The notes under the pieces were generated by a model that did not search any database, was not told the origin of the DNA, and saw only the letters and a list, made by a program, of their open reading frames with translations. Made by a program: the position numbers and the translations under genes. A stretch of DNA of 61,887 bases from Planctomycetota bacterium (GTDB lineage Bacteria; Planctomycetota; UBA11346). The stretch covers positions 23,217 to 85,103 of the forward strand of contig JACDEI010000017.1 in the NCBI GenBank assembly GCA_013816485.1, given 5' to 3'. Shown here piece by piece: positions 53,471 through 61,815 of the stretch (within the stretch, counting starts at the first letter, position 1; each line of letters begins with the position of its first letter).

Positions 53471-54660
53471 GATTTCCTCCGGCTGGTCGCCAACATCGCC
53501 TCGATGGCGGTGCGCACGGTTTCCATCAATGGATCACCGCCCGGAGCACGTTCACGCTGGGCCGAGACCGGGATGGCCTCACCGACCTCGACCACCGCGC
53601 GCATCGGACGATGGATGCGCGCGTCGTCGGTCAGGTCCTCGTCGAAACGCTCGACGGTTTCCAGCAGGCGCTCCGGCGTCGATTCGTCGAGGTAACCGCG
53701 CGGATAGAGCGAGAGCTGCTGGGCGAGGTAGCAGTCCTCCAGGTGTTTCCAGCGTTTCACGCGCTCAACCTCGTCGAGTTCGCCCCCAGCAAGTTCCGGC
53801 ACGATGGCGATGCGCAGCGACTTGACGCGGGCGACCACCCCGACTTCACGTTTGCCCTTGAGCCATTGTTGTTCGAGCGGCACCAGCAGGTGATCGATCA
53901 AGCGGTCAAGGCGATCGGCGATCAGGCCGGTCTGTGGTGCTCCCAGATGTTCCAGTTCCTTGAGCGCGAGCAGCGCCTCGCCGACCTTGGCAAGGCGGTC
54001 GCCAATCGACAGGTCCGGGCGTGGACGCCAACTCAGCCGGTGTTCGATGTCAGTGAGCACCGCCGTTATCGACGCGGTGGTATCACCCTCGTGCAGGTAA
54101 CGGATGGCTACGGGATGGACCACCACCTGGCCTTTGTCACCACGCAGCTTGGCGGCGTTGCGCGCGATGAACGAGGTCCCCTCCATCAGGTTGACCAGCC
54201 GGTCATTGGCACGCGTGATCACACCTTCAGGAAAAAGCACCAACGGACGCTTCGCCTCGGCGAGTAGTTCGAAGGCCAAGCGCAGCGAATCGCGGTCGAG
54301 CCCTTCACGATAGATACTGAACACGCCGGCGTGCCGCAGGAACCACGTCTGCATCCAGCTCTGTTTGAAGAGGTGCCAACTCGCCATCGAGTAGGCGCTG
54401 CGGCCTTCGCCAGCAAGCAGCGCCAGAATCACAAACGGATCACACGGCCGGCAGTGATTGGGCGTCAGCATCACGCCATGACCGGCGGCGAAGGAGGCCT
54501 GCAGACGCTCCAGTCCCTTGAACTCGACCTGCTCGACGCCGAAGTCGCGCAGCTTGCGCCGCACCAGCAATTTCCCGAACAACCACGGCCAGAACCCACC
54601 ACGATGCGGCGGGACGAAACGGTATGGTTCAGCGACGACGACGTTCTGCATCCGCACCAT
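53467..54660 (-). CDS. PlsC-family glycerophosphate acyltransferase
   Basis: 397 aa. The acyltransferase motifs are clear: NHCRPCDPFVI (H69 and D74, HX4D), YREGLDRDSLRLA (motif II region) and LVLFPEGVITRAND (motif III, substrate binding). A long C-terminal extension (about 235-397), rich in Leu, Glu and Arg, has no recognised fold. The protein likely acylates lysophosphatidate or a related lipid at the inner membrane. It is much longer than PlsC (about 245 aa). It overlaps the PAP2-type gene by 4 bases. Confidence 0.85.
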   Translation of the reverse strand: MVRMQNVVVAEPYRFVPPHRGGFWPWLFGKLLVRRKLRDFGVEQVEFKGLERLQASFAAGHGVMLTPNHCRPCDPFVILALLAGEGRSAYSMASWHLFKQSWMQTWFLRHAGVFSIYREGLDRDSLRLAFELLAEAKRPLVLFPEGVITRANDRLVNLMEGTSFIARNAAKLRGDKGQVVVHPVAIRYLHEGDTTASITAVLTDIEHRLSWRPRPDLSIGDRLAKVGEALLALKELEHLGAPQTGLIADRLDRLIDHLLVPLEQQWLKGKREVGVVARVKSLRIAIVPELAGGELDEVERVKRWKHLEDCYLAQQLSLYPRGYLDESTPERLLETVERFDEDLTDDARIHRPMRAVVEVGEAIPVSAQRERAPGGDPLMETVRTAIEAMLATSRRKS

Positions 54661-54726
54661 GATGGCAGGCGCGTGCTCGTCGCCAAGGACCTCGCGGTTC
54701 CGCGCGGAGGGCGCAGAACCAGCGCA

Positions 54727-57024
54727 TCACTCGCGGCTGAGTTTCCCTGCGGCGAAGGCCATCTGCAGTTCCTTCGGGCCGTGCGCGTCGAACTCGATGA
54801 GGATGCTGCGACGATCCGTAGGACCCTTCATGCCGGCGACGGTGCCGCGGCCGAAGATGCTGTGGATGATGCGATCGCCCGGCTGGTAGGGATCGTCGGC
54901 GCGCACTTCCGGGCTGTTGTAATAGGCCTTCTTCTCGCGCTGGGTCGCACCCTTCAGATCGAGGCCGGTGGTGATGCCCATTGCCAGCGCTGCGTCGAGC
55001 GCCGCCTTGCCAACCAGACCAGCGACGGTGGCGCCGGCTTCTTTGTCCCGATTGACCATCGTCGTCCCGCGAACGTCATCGCCCTCCGGCAATACACGAC
55101 GCCCGGTCGCGTCGCGTGATTCGAAACAGTCCTCCGGGATCTCTTGCAGGAACTGGCTCGGCTCGTTGCGGAAGGTCTGACCGTACTGCATGCGGCAGCG
55201 TGCGCGCGACAGGTAGAGTTCCTGCTTCGCGCGGGTGATGCCGACGTACATCAGGCGGCGTTCTTCTTCCAGGTCGGCGATGTTGCCCTGACGTTCCAGT
55301 GGGAACACGCCCTGCTCGCAACCGGTGATGAAGACGTAGGCGAACTCCAGGCCCTTGGCGGCGTGCAGCGTCATCAGCGTCACCTGATCGACGTCGTGGT
55401 TGACCTCGTTCGGATTCGCATCGGTCACCAGCGCGACCTGTTCGAGGAAGCCGGGCAAGCCCCCGGTGGGATTGGGCAGATGGTACTGCTCCGCGCCGGT
55501 GATCAGTTCGCGCACGTTGGCCACGCGTTCCTGACCTTCGGCGGGTTCCTCGGTAACGCGGTAGTGTTCTTCGATGCCCGTCATGTCGAGCACGCCGCGC
55601 ACGCAGGTTTCCGGGCTGCCCTGCGGCAGGTTGCGCAGCATGCGCCAGACGCGTGCCAGATCGTTCATCGCTTTCGCCGCACGGCCAACTGCGACACGTT
55701 CCAGCAGATCGTCGCGCTCCAACACTTCGTGGAAGGCGACGCCAAGGTCCGCTGCCAAGCTGAAGAACTGTTCGAGCGTCGCCTCGCCCAGGCCACGCTT
55801 GGGGATGTTGGCGATGCGTTCCAGGCTGATGCGGTCGCGTGGATTGACGATCCACTTGAGGTACGCGAGTACATCCTTCACTTCACGACGGTCATAGAAG
55901 CGCGTGCCGCCGACGATGCGATAGGGCACGCCGCGTCGGCGCAGGCCGTCTTCGAGCGCGCGCGATTGAGCGTTGGTGCGGTAGAACACCGCGATGTCGC
56001 TGAGCTTGCGGCCCTTCTGATGCATGCGATCGATCGCTGCCGACACCGCCAGGCTTTCGTCCATCTCATCGTCGACGGCGAGCAATTGGAGCGGCTTGCC
56101 CTCCGGATTCTCGGTGCGGATGGTCTTGTCTTTGCGCTTGGTATTGTTCGCCACCACGCCCTGGGCGGCGCGTAGGATGGTCTTCGACGAGCGGTAGTTC
56201 TCCTCCAGCAACACGGTTTTGCAGCCGACGTAGTCGCGTTCGAAGTTAAGGATGTTCTCGATGTCCGCGCCGCGCCAGCCGTAGATCGCCTGATCTGGAT
56301 CGCCGGTGGCGCAGATGTTGCCGTGATCCGACAGCAGGCGGATCAGGCGGTACTGCACCTGATTGGTATCCTGGAACTCGTCGATCAGGATGTAGGGGAA
56401 ACGCGCGACGTACTTCTTGCGCAGTTCCTCATGCTGTTCGAACAGCCGCACTGGTTTCACCAGCAGGTCATCGAAATCGACCAGGCATTCCTCCTGGCAG
56501 ATCGTGGCGTAGAGCGCGTGGTACTTCTGCGTCCACAGATCGAGGTCGTCGTTGGGTTCGACCTTGGCGATGTCGACCAGTTGGTTCTTCCACTGGCTCA
56601 TGCGCCAGATGATCTTGCGCGGATCGATCATCTTGGGATCGATCTTGAGCTCCTTGCAGATGCGCTTGCCCAGGCGTTTCTGATCGTCCTCATCCATCAC
56701 GCTGAAGGGATGCGAGAATCCGGTGTAGGCCTGCTCCAACTTCAGGATGCGCAGGCCGGCGCTATGGAACGTGGTGATCCACGGCGTTTTCACGTTGATG
56801 AGTCGCTCGACGCGCTCCTTCATCTCGCCCGCGGCCTTGTTGGTGAAGGTGATCGCCAAGATGCGGTCGGCGCGCACGTCCTGCTGGATGATGTTGGCGA
56901 TACGGTGGGTGATGACGCGGGTCTTGCCCGAGCCAGCACCGGCGACGACCAGTAATGGACCTTCCAGCGAGGCGATGGCCTCGCGTTGGAAGTCGTTCAT
57001 ACCTTTGTAGACGTCGACTTTCAT
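54727..57024 (-). CDS. uvrD: UvrD/PcrA-type DNA helicase
   Basis: 765 aa. Superfamily 1A 3'-5' helicase for excision repair and replication-fork clearing. Motifs: Q-motif LNDFQREAI-like, Walker A VVAGAGSGKTRV, motif Ia ITFTNKAAGEMKER, DExx box ILIDEFQDTN, motif III TGDPDQAIYGWRGA, motif IV region VFYRTNAQSR, motif V VTLMTLHAAKGLEF and motif VI VGITRAKQELYLS. The C-terminal part ends in a Tudor-like PcrA tail (GDRIIHSIFGRGTVAGM). PcrA and UvrD cannot be told apart with confidence. Confidence 0.93.
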   Translation of the reverse strand: MKVDVYKGMNDFQREAIASLEGPLLVVAGAGSGKTRVITHRIANIIQQDVRADRILAITFTNKAAGEMKERVERLINVKTPWITTFHSAGLRILKLEQAYTGFSHPFSVMDEDDQKRLGKRICKELKIDPKMIDPRKIIWRMSQWKNQLVDIAKVEPNDDLDLWTQKYHALYATICQEECLVDFDDLLVKPVRLFEQHEELRKKYVARFPYILIDEFQDTNQVQYRLIRLLSDHGNICATGDPDQAIYGWRGADIENILNFERDYVGCKTVLLEENYRSSKTILRAAQGVVANNTKRKDKTIRTENPEGKPLQLLAVDDEMDESLAVSAAIDRMHQKGRKLSDIAVFYRTNAQSRALEDGLRRRGVPYRIVGGTRFYDRREVKDVLAYLKWIVNPRDRISLERIANIPKRGLGEATLEQFFSLAADLGVAFHEVLERDDLLERVAVGRAAKAMNDLARVWRMLRNLPQGSPETCVRGVLDMTGIEEHYRVTEEPAEGQERVANVRELITGAEQYHLPNPTGGLPGFLEQVALVTDANPNEVNHDVDQVTLMTLHAAKGLEFAYVFITGCEQGVFPLERQGNIADLEEERRLMYVGITRAKQELYLSRARCRMQYGQTFRNEPSQFLQEIPEDCFESRDATGRRVLPEGDDVRGTTMVNRDKEAGATVAGLVGKAALDAALAMGITTGLDLKGATQREKKAYYNSPEVRADDPYQPGDRIIHSIFGRGTVAGMKGPTDRRSILIEFDAHGPKELQMAFAAGKLSRE

Positions 57025-57029
57025 GGCGC

Positions 57030-57139
57030 GTCCGGAGTCCGGAGTCCGGAGTCCGGAGTCGCATAGTACCGCGAGCGCAGTTGATCACTGCGACACCAAG
57101 CCGAAGGACTCCGGACTCCGGACCCCGGACCCCGGACCC
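57030..57139. repeat. Palindrome with 7-bp GTCCGGA arms (panC-uvrD gap)
   Basis: The left arm (57030-57060) is four copies of gtccgga plus gtc, identical to the left arm at 26316-26346. The right arm (57106-57139) is two ggactcc then two ggacccc units and a partial. The 45-base spacer differs from the other loci. It fills the whole gap from the panC stop to the uvrD start. Confidence 0.9.
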
Positions 57140-58029
57140 TACTCATCAATCGCCACCGGAATCGCCGGGCCCGCGAGATGCACATGATCAATCAAGCGCA
57201 CGCCATCGACAAACGCCGCCGCCGCGATGAAGCAGGTATCGTCGGCGATGTCCTTCTCCTCGAAGCCACGCAGGCTGACGACGTCGCAGTAGTCGACCTC
57301 GACGCCTTCGTGGATCAGCAGTTCGTTGTAGACGAATTCGCAGAGCTTGAGCGAGGTGCTCTCGCCCTGCTTGTAGGCACGGCGCGCGAGTTCCAGGCCC
57401 TTCGTCAGGTCGAGCGCCTTCTGACGTGATGCTGGCGACAGGCGACGGTTGCGGCTGGACATCGCCAGACCATCGGGCTCGCGCAGGGTGTCGCCGACGA
57501 TGATCTCGACCGGGATGTCGAGGTCCTTGGCCAGGCGGTTAATGATCAGGACCTGCTGGAGGTCCTTTTCGCCGAACACCGCCACGTCGGGCTGGACGAT
57601 GTTGAACAACTTGGTCACCACCGTGGCGACACCGCGGAAGTGCCCTGGGCGCGCAGCGCCGCACATTTTGTCGGTCAGCGGTCCCACCAACTCAACGAAG
57701 GTGCAGTAGCCGTCGGGGAACATCGCCTCCTTGGTCGGCAGGAACACCGCGTCGACACCTGCGGCCTTCAGCTTGGCCAAGTCGTCCTCAAGAGTGATCG
57801 GGTACTTGGCGAAGTCCTCGGGATTGTCGAACTGGGTCGGGTTGACGAACACCGAGGCCACCACCACGTCGCTCTTGGCCCGGGCCTTAGCGATCAGGCT
57901 GATGTGGCCCTCGTGCAGGGCACCCATGGTGGGGACGAAACCGATGCGTTTGCCGGCCATATGCGCGGCGCGGCTCCAGGCACGCTGGTCGTCGATGGTC
58001 TGAAGCTGGTCCATGCTGTGCTCTGACAT
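57139..58029 (-). CDS. panC: Pantothenate synthetase
   Basis: 296 aa. Joins pantoate and beta-alanine with ATP. Diagnostic blocks: FVPTMGALHEGHISLIAKAR (HIGH-like, ATP), VFVNPTQFDNPEDFAKYPI, the FGEKDLQQ block (pantoate/ATP contacts) and LAMSSRNRRLSP (KMSKS-like). The length is a little above the usual 280, due to about 8 extra N-terminal residues; the ATG at 58014 is an alternative start. The stop codon abuts the repeat arm. Confidence 0.94.
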   Translation of the reverse strand: MSEHSMDQLQTIDDQRAWSRAAHMAGKRIGFVPTMGALHEGHISLIAKARAKSDVVVASVFVNPTQFDNPEDFAKYPITLEDDLAKLKAAGVDAVFLPTKEAMFPDGYCTFVELVGPLTDKMCGAARPGHFRGVATVVTKLFNIVQPDVAVFGEKDLQQVLIINRLAKDLDIPVEIIVGDTLREPDGLAMSSRNRRLSPASRQKALDLTKGLELARRAYKQGESTSLKLCEFVYNELLIHEGVEVDYCDVVSLRGFEEKDIADDTCFIAAAAFVDGVRLIDHVHLAGPAIPVAIDE

Positions 58030-58149
58030 GATAAAGGTTGCTGACGATGCCCGGTGGGAGTGGATGACTCAGGGCGAAACGGCGGGAAATCCGCGTCGCC
58101 TTGTCTTGAACGCTGCGGGGATACCGGTATCTGAAGGACAGGAGAACCC

Positions 58150-58659
58150 ATGGCCTTCGTCACCATCCGCATCAAGGGCGCCGAAGGCTATACGCGCACC
58201 GCGCTGGGCAAGGATCGCATGGTCCTGGGCCGCGCCTCCGAAACCGACATCCCGATCAAGCACACCTCGATCTCGCGCGAACACGCGGCCTTCACCAAAG
58301 AAGGTGATGACTGGTTCGTCGAGGATCTCGGCAGTTCCAACGGTTCTTACCTCGGCAAGGACAAGCTCACCGGCAAGGTCAAGCTGGCAGAGAAGGACAT
58401 CGTCAAGTGCGGCAAGGCCCGCCTGACCTTCCACCTGGGCGAGATGGGCGCGGCCGATGCGGCGGTCGACATCTCTGCCGATGACGACGACCTGGACTTG
58501 GATGATGGTGACGCGCCAGCCGCGGCGAAGGTCGACGGCGTGCCGGATGCCATGATGTGCAAGGATTGTGGAACCTGGATGAGCGTCGCGCACCGTTCCA
58601 AGGGCGAGAACATGAACTGCCCGCGTTGCGGCCACGCCAACGCCGTGCTCGCCCACTGA
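58150..58659 (+). CDS. FHA-domain protein with C-terminal zinc ribbon
   Basis: 169 aa. The ATG is preceded by an AGGAG site. The FHA domain (about 1-100) has the phosphothreonine-binding residues in MVLGRASETDIPI, SISREHAAF and LGSSNGSYLG. An acidic linker (about 110-125) leads to a four-Cys zinc ribbon MCKDCGTWMSV...NCPRCGH. It is likely a cytoplasmic reader of phosphorylated Ser/Thr kinase targets. The two kinases at 16810-22874 also carry zinc ribbons. Confidence 0.9.
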   Translation: MAFVTIRIKGAEGYTRTALGKDRMVLGRASETDIPIKHTSISREHAAFTKEGDDWFVEDLGSSNGSYLGKDKLTGKVKLAEKDIVKCGKARLTFHLGEMGAADAAVDISADDDDLDLDDGDAPAAAKVDGVPDAMMCKDCGTWMSVAHRSKGENMNCPRCGHANAVLAH

Positions 58660-58716
58660 CCACGCGCATCGGCTCCCCCGCTTCCCCGCTTCCCCACCTG
58701 AACCCGCTGGACCGCC

Positions 58717-60054
58717 ATGACCGAGACGTCCCCTGACGCCGCTGCTGCTGCTCCTGCTCCTGCGGCAGCGCCAGCAAAAGCTCCTGGCTTCCTCCGCAAA
58801 TCCGCGGTGATCGCCCTGCTGGTGGTCGGCTTGATCGGCGTTCTGATCTTCCCGCTGGTGGTTGAGCCGTGGATCGTCGGCAAGGTCAAGAGCACCCTCG
58901 CCGCGCAGGGTATGGAATTGGTCGACGGCAGTGAACTGTCGGTCAGCATGTTCGGCGGTGCGGTCACCGGCAAGGATCTGAAGGTGCGCGAGACCGGTCA
59001 GACCGCTGAGGTCTTCACCGCCACCGCGCTGAACGCCGACGTCGCCTTGCTGGACAGCCTCAGCTCCGGCGACGTGGTGATCGAGAGCCTGGTGATCGAA
59101 GGCCTGAGCGGCAGCCTGCGCCGCACCAACGGCCACATCCCAGGGACACCGCCCGAAGAACCTGGCAAACCGACGGATTGGCTGGGCATGGGGAAACAGT
59201 TGCTGGAGTGGTACAAAAAGTACGCCCCCCAGGACGACGGCACCAGTGAACCGACGGAACCCGGCAAGGAACCCGCGCCGACCAAACCCGGCGAGAAGAT
59301 TCCGGCAGAGCCCAAGCCCGCCTTCGACTGGCCCGACGCCACGCGCTACGAACCGCAGCCGCAACCCGGCAAGCCATGGCCGCGCGTCCTGATCCGCCAC
59401 CTGTCGATCACCGGCACCAGCATGGGGCTGCCGGATGAATCACCTTTCGACATCACCGGCTTCTCCGTCACTGGCACCAACGTCGCGATGCGCTTGAAGA
59501 GTGATGAGGTGATGGACCTGAAAGGCGATCTCACCACCAAGGGCAGCGGCCCGATGGCGCTGGTGATGAACCGCCAGGGCGGCAAGGCCGGCACCATGCA
59601 GCTGACAGCCAAGCAGGTACCGATTGAGGCCCTGTCATCCAAGCAGATCTCCGGCGACGCGCTCGCCCCCTACGGCGCGAAGGGCCTTGCGGATTTGCTG
59701 ATCGATACGCAGTGGACCGGCTGGAAGCAGACCAGCGCGGTGACCAGCACGTTGAGCAAGATGTCGATGCAGCCGGACAAGGATGCCGGTGATCTCGCGC
59801 GCCAGTTCGCCTCGGCGGTCAATGCCTTCGACGGCAAGCCGGTGACCTGGGCGCCGAAGCTCGGCGGCACGCTGCTGACACCGGTGTTCACCGACACCGG
59901 CATGGACTCACTCACAGCGAGCGCCGTCGGCGCTGCCAAAGACAAGGCAATCGACGAAGGGAAGAAACAGCTCGACCAGCAGCTCGACAAGAATCCCGAG
60001 CTCAAGGGCGCGACCGACAAGGCCAAGGACCTCTTCAAGGGGCTCGGTAAATAA
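58717..60054 (+). CDS. AsmA-like protein, TIGR03545-like
   Basis: 445 aa. A Pro/Ala-rich cytoplasmic start (1-25) precedes one membrane helix (about 29-48). The AsmA-like periplasmic domain follows: VKSTLAAQGMELVDGSELSVSMFGGAVTGKDLKV, ALNADVALLDSLSSGDVVIESLVIEGLSGSLRR, then LIRHLSITGTSMGL and a Lys-rich helical end. A Pro/Glu/Lys-rich insert lies near residues 145-200. AsmA-type proteins act in lipid or outer-membrane trafficking. It overlaps the next gene by one base (TAATG), a pairing known for TIGR03545/TIGR03546. Confidence 0.7.
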   Translation: MTETSPDAAAAAPAPAAAPAKAPGFLRKSAVIALLVVGLIGVLIFPLVVEPWIVGKVKSTLAAQGMELVDGSELSVSMFGGAVTGKDLKVRETGQTAEVFTATALNADVALLDSLSSGDVVIESLVIEGLSGSLRRTNGHIPGTPPEEPGKPTDWLGMGKQLLEWYKKYAPQDDGTSEPTEPGKEPAPTKPGEKIPAEPKPAFDWPDATRYEPQPQPGKPWPRVLIRHLSITGTSMGLPDESPFDITGFSVTGTNVAMRLKSDEVMDLKGDLTTKGSGPMALVMNRQGGKAGTMQLTAKQVPIEALSSKQISGDALAPYGAKGLADLLIDTQWTGWKQTSAVTSTLSKMSMQPDKDAGDLARQFASAVNAFDGKPVTWAPKLGGTLLTPVFTDTGMDSLTASAVGAAKDKAIDEGKKQLDQQLDKNPELKGATDKAKDLFKGLGK

Positions 60055-60581
60055 TGCTTACGCTGCTCAAACTCATCCGCGGCCTGCTCAAGGGCCTCAC
60101 TTCTGCCGCTGCCCCATGGCAGCTCGCCCTCGGCACGTGGTTCGGCGCGATGCTCGGCTTCCTGCCGATCTTCCCGTCTGATGGTCCGTCACCGTTGGCC
60201 TTCGTCCTGCTGTTTCTGGCGTTGGTAATCAACTGCCACCTGGCGTCGATGCTGCTGTTCCTGGGCGTGACCAAGTTGTTGGCCCTCGCCCTCATGGATG
60301 TCGGTCTGGCGATCGGCACCGGCATGAGCGGATTTGCCCAGACCTGTGCCGACATCCCGTTGCTGCACGCCAGCCACTGGTCGCACACCGGCTGGTTGGG
60401 CATGACCATCCTGGGCCTGATCGCCGCGCCGATTGCGGCTCTGAAGATGTACCTCTTCACCAAATGGTTCCGCACCAAGGTGCAGCCGAAGCTGATGGAG
60501 AAGCGGAAGCTGATGCTGGCGGGGAAAGTCGCCGGCAACGGCATCATGTTCAAATTGGGCTGTTGGTTCATGGGGCTCTAG
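60054..60581 (+). CDS. Membrane protein, TIGR03546/DUF2062-like
   Basis: 175 aa with four or so membrane segments. The N-terminus LLKGLTSAAAPWQLALGTWFGAMLGFLPIFPSDGPSP follows the TIGR03546 pattern (start near a PWQIALGxALGMxxGL motif). FVLLFLALVINCHLASMLLFLG and LGMTILGLIAAPIAALKMYLF follow. It is translationally coupled to the AsmA-like gene and is probably its inner-membrane partner. The function is unknown. Confidence 0.75.
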   Translation: MLTLLKLIRGLLKGLTSAAAPWQLALGTWFGAMLGFLPIFPSDGPSPLAFVLLFLALVINCHLASMLLFLGVTKLLALALMDVGLAIGTGMSGFAQTCADIPLLHASHWSHTGWLGMTILGLIAAPIAALKMYLFTKWFRTKVQPKLMEKRKLMLAGKVAGNGIMFKLGCWFMGL

Positions 60582-60591
60582 CATCGGTTTG

Positions 60592-60749
60592 CGCCCCAGC
60601 GAACTGGGGCGACACCGGCTCTGCCGGCGTGTCCTGCTTCGCAGGACCAAACCTCGTCCCCGCTCGCGCGCGCAGGCGCACTCGGGGGATTGTTGTTCGC
60701 GGACTCTGTCCGCTACGCCTGCCAGGGCCTCTGCCGGCCCTGGACCCGC
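60592..60749 (-). repeat. Structured interspersed repeat, copy 2
   Basis: In opposite orientation to copy 1. 60657-60749 (reverse complement) aligns to 13142-13234 with 8 differences. Hairpins in copy 2: ccagggcc/ggccctgg; ggac-aga-gtcc; gtcctgc-gaa-gcaggac (60631-60647); a ccggc-aga-gccgg stem (60612-60630); and an 8-bp stem 60592-60599/60604-60611. The remaining gap to 60940 shows no further gene or clear signal except a GGAG site before the CAP gene. Confidence 0.8.
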
Positions 60750-60940
60750 GACGTGACGTGCCTGTGCCAGTGCCCCAATCGTTCATCTGGCGATGATGAC
60801 TTTCGGAAACCGGCTCACAGAAACGGAAGATTTGCCGTGCTGGTGGTCGTTTTCACCGGCTGAACCACGGCTTCGCCCACATTCCTCCTGTCCGCTGACA
60901 TGCGCACCCGCTGTGCAGCATGTTGTCCCAGGAGTCTCCC

Positions 60941-61324
60941 ATGCGTGCCGTCGCCATGCTGCTGGTCCCGTGGTCGTTCCTCGCCGCCGAGGTCTATCAG
61001 GCCCCCTCGCCGGAGCCGACACCGGCAGAGACGCTGATCCTTGAACTGATGAACCGTTTCCGCGCTGATTCCAGGGCTGAGACGGAGTGGATCATCAAGA
61101 CCTACGCCAATGGTGGCGACAAGGTCATGGGCGCGGACGCCAAGATGTTCCACGATGAATGCAGTCAGTTGAAGCCGATGCCGCCGCTGGTGTTCAACCT
61201 CAACCTACTCGACTCCGCGCGTAAACATTCGTTCTACATGATCCACAACGGCCTTGGCAACGTCGAAGAACGAGGCAAGCGCAGCTTCGTCGCTGAAGGT
61301 TTGACCTTCCCCCCGTTCAGTTGA
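60941..61324 (+). pseudogene. CAP-domain exported protein cut by IS3 element
   Basis: 127 aa remain from the ATG at 60941, with GGAG upstream. A signal peptide (1-16) precedes the start of a CAP/SCP domain: LILELMNRFRADSRAE, MPPLVFNLNLLDSARKHSFYMIHNGLG (with the conserved His region). The chain stops after FPPFS, at about half the usual domain. The stop codon at 61322-61324 coincides with the apparent first bases of the IS element, so the insertion has probably truncated the gene. Confidence 0.7.
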
Positions 61325-61362
61325 CACCCTGACAAGAGCGCAGGCTCAGCAAGGCTATCATC

Positions 61363-61815
61363 ATGCGTACGAAATCCAACAAACCCACCCCACCCCAGGG
61401 AACGCCGGTTTCCAGTCGCAAGCGGCGTCGATTTGATGCGTCGTTCAAGCAGGAGGCGGTTGCTTTGGCGAAGCGCGTTGGCTTCAGCCAGGCTGCCAGC
61501 GAGCTCGGCGTGACGGAATCGAATCTACGGAACTGGTCTCACGCAGTGGCGTCACGCGGTACGCAGGCTTTCGCTCCGCTGTCGCAGCGCACCGATGTCG
61601 AGGCGGAATTGCGCAAGCTGCGCGAGGAGAACCGTCGCCTCAAGATCGAGCATGAGATCCTAAAAAAGCGGCGGCCTTCTTCGCGAAGGAAAGCGAATGA
61701 GGTATCAGTTCATCGCTGCGCACAGCGATCAGTGGCCGGTGTCGATCCAGTGCGCTGTGCAAAGTTTCTTCCACTCGTTGAAAGTCGAATGGCTCCACGG
61801 ACACGACCTGCGTGA
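61363..61815 (+). pseudogene. IS3 orfA (helix-turn-helix), frame-shifted end
   Basis: Residues 20-105 are a typical IS3 OrfA: RRRFDASFKQEAVALAKRVGFSQAASELGVTESNLRNW (HTH_Tnp_1) then a leucine-zipper-like [23 protein letters not shown]. The family ending [12 protein letters not shown] is present but in the minus-one frame, because the A run at 61662-61667 has six bases where seven would keep frame. The translated tail to 61815 is therefore spurious. In the family frame the TGA at 61698-61700 would overlap the orfB ATG. Confidence 0.8.

Noticed and set aside
61661..61668. Programmed frameshift site in the IS3 orfA (A6G)
   Set aside because: A minus-one slip here only restores the ordinary orfA ending, and a second shift would still be needed to enter orfB. 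A lost A explains it better.
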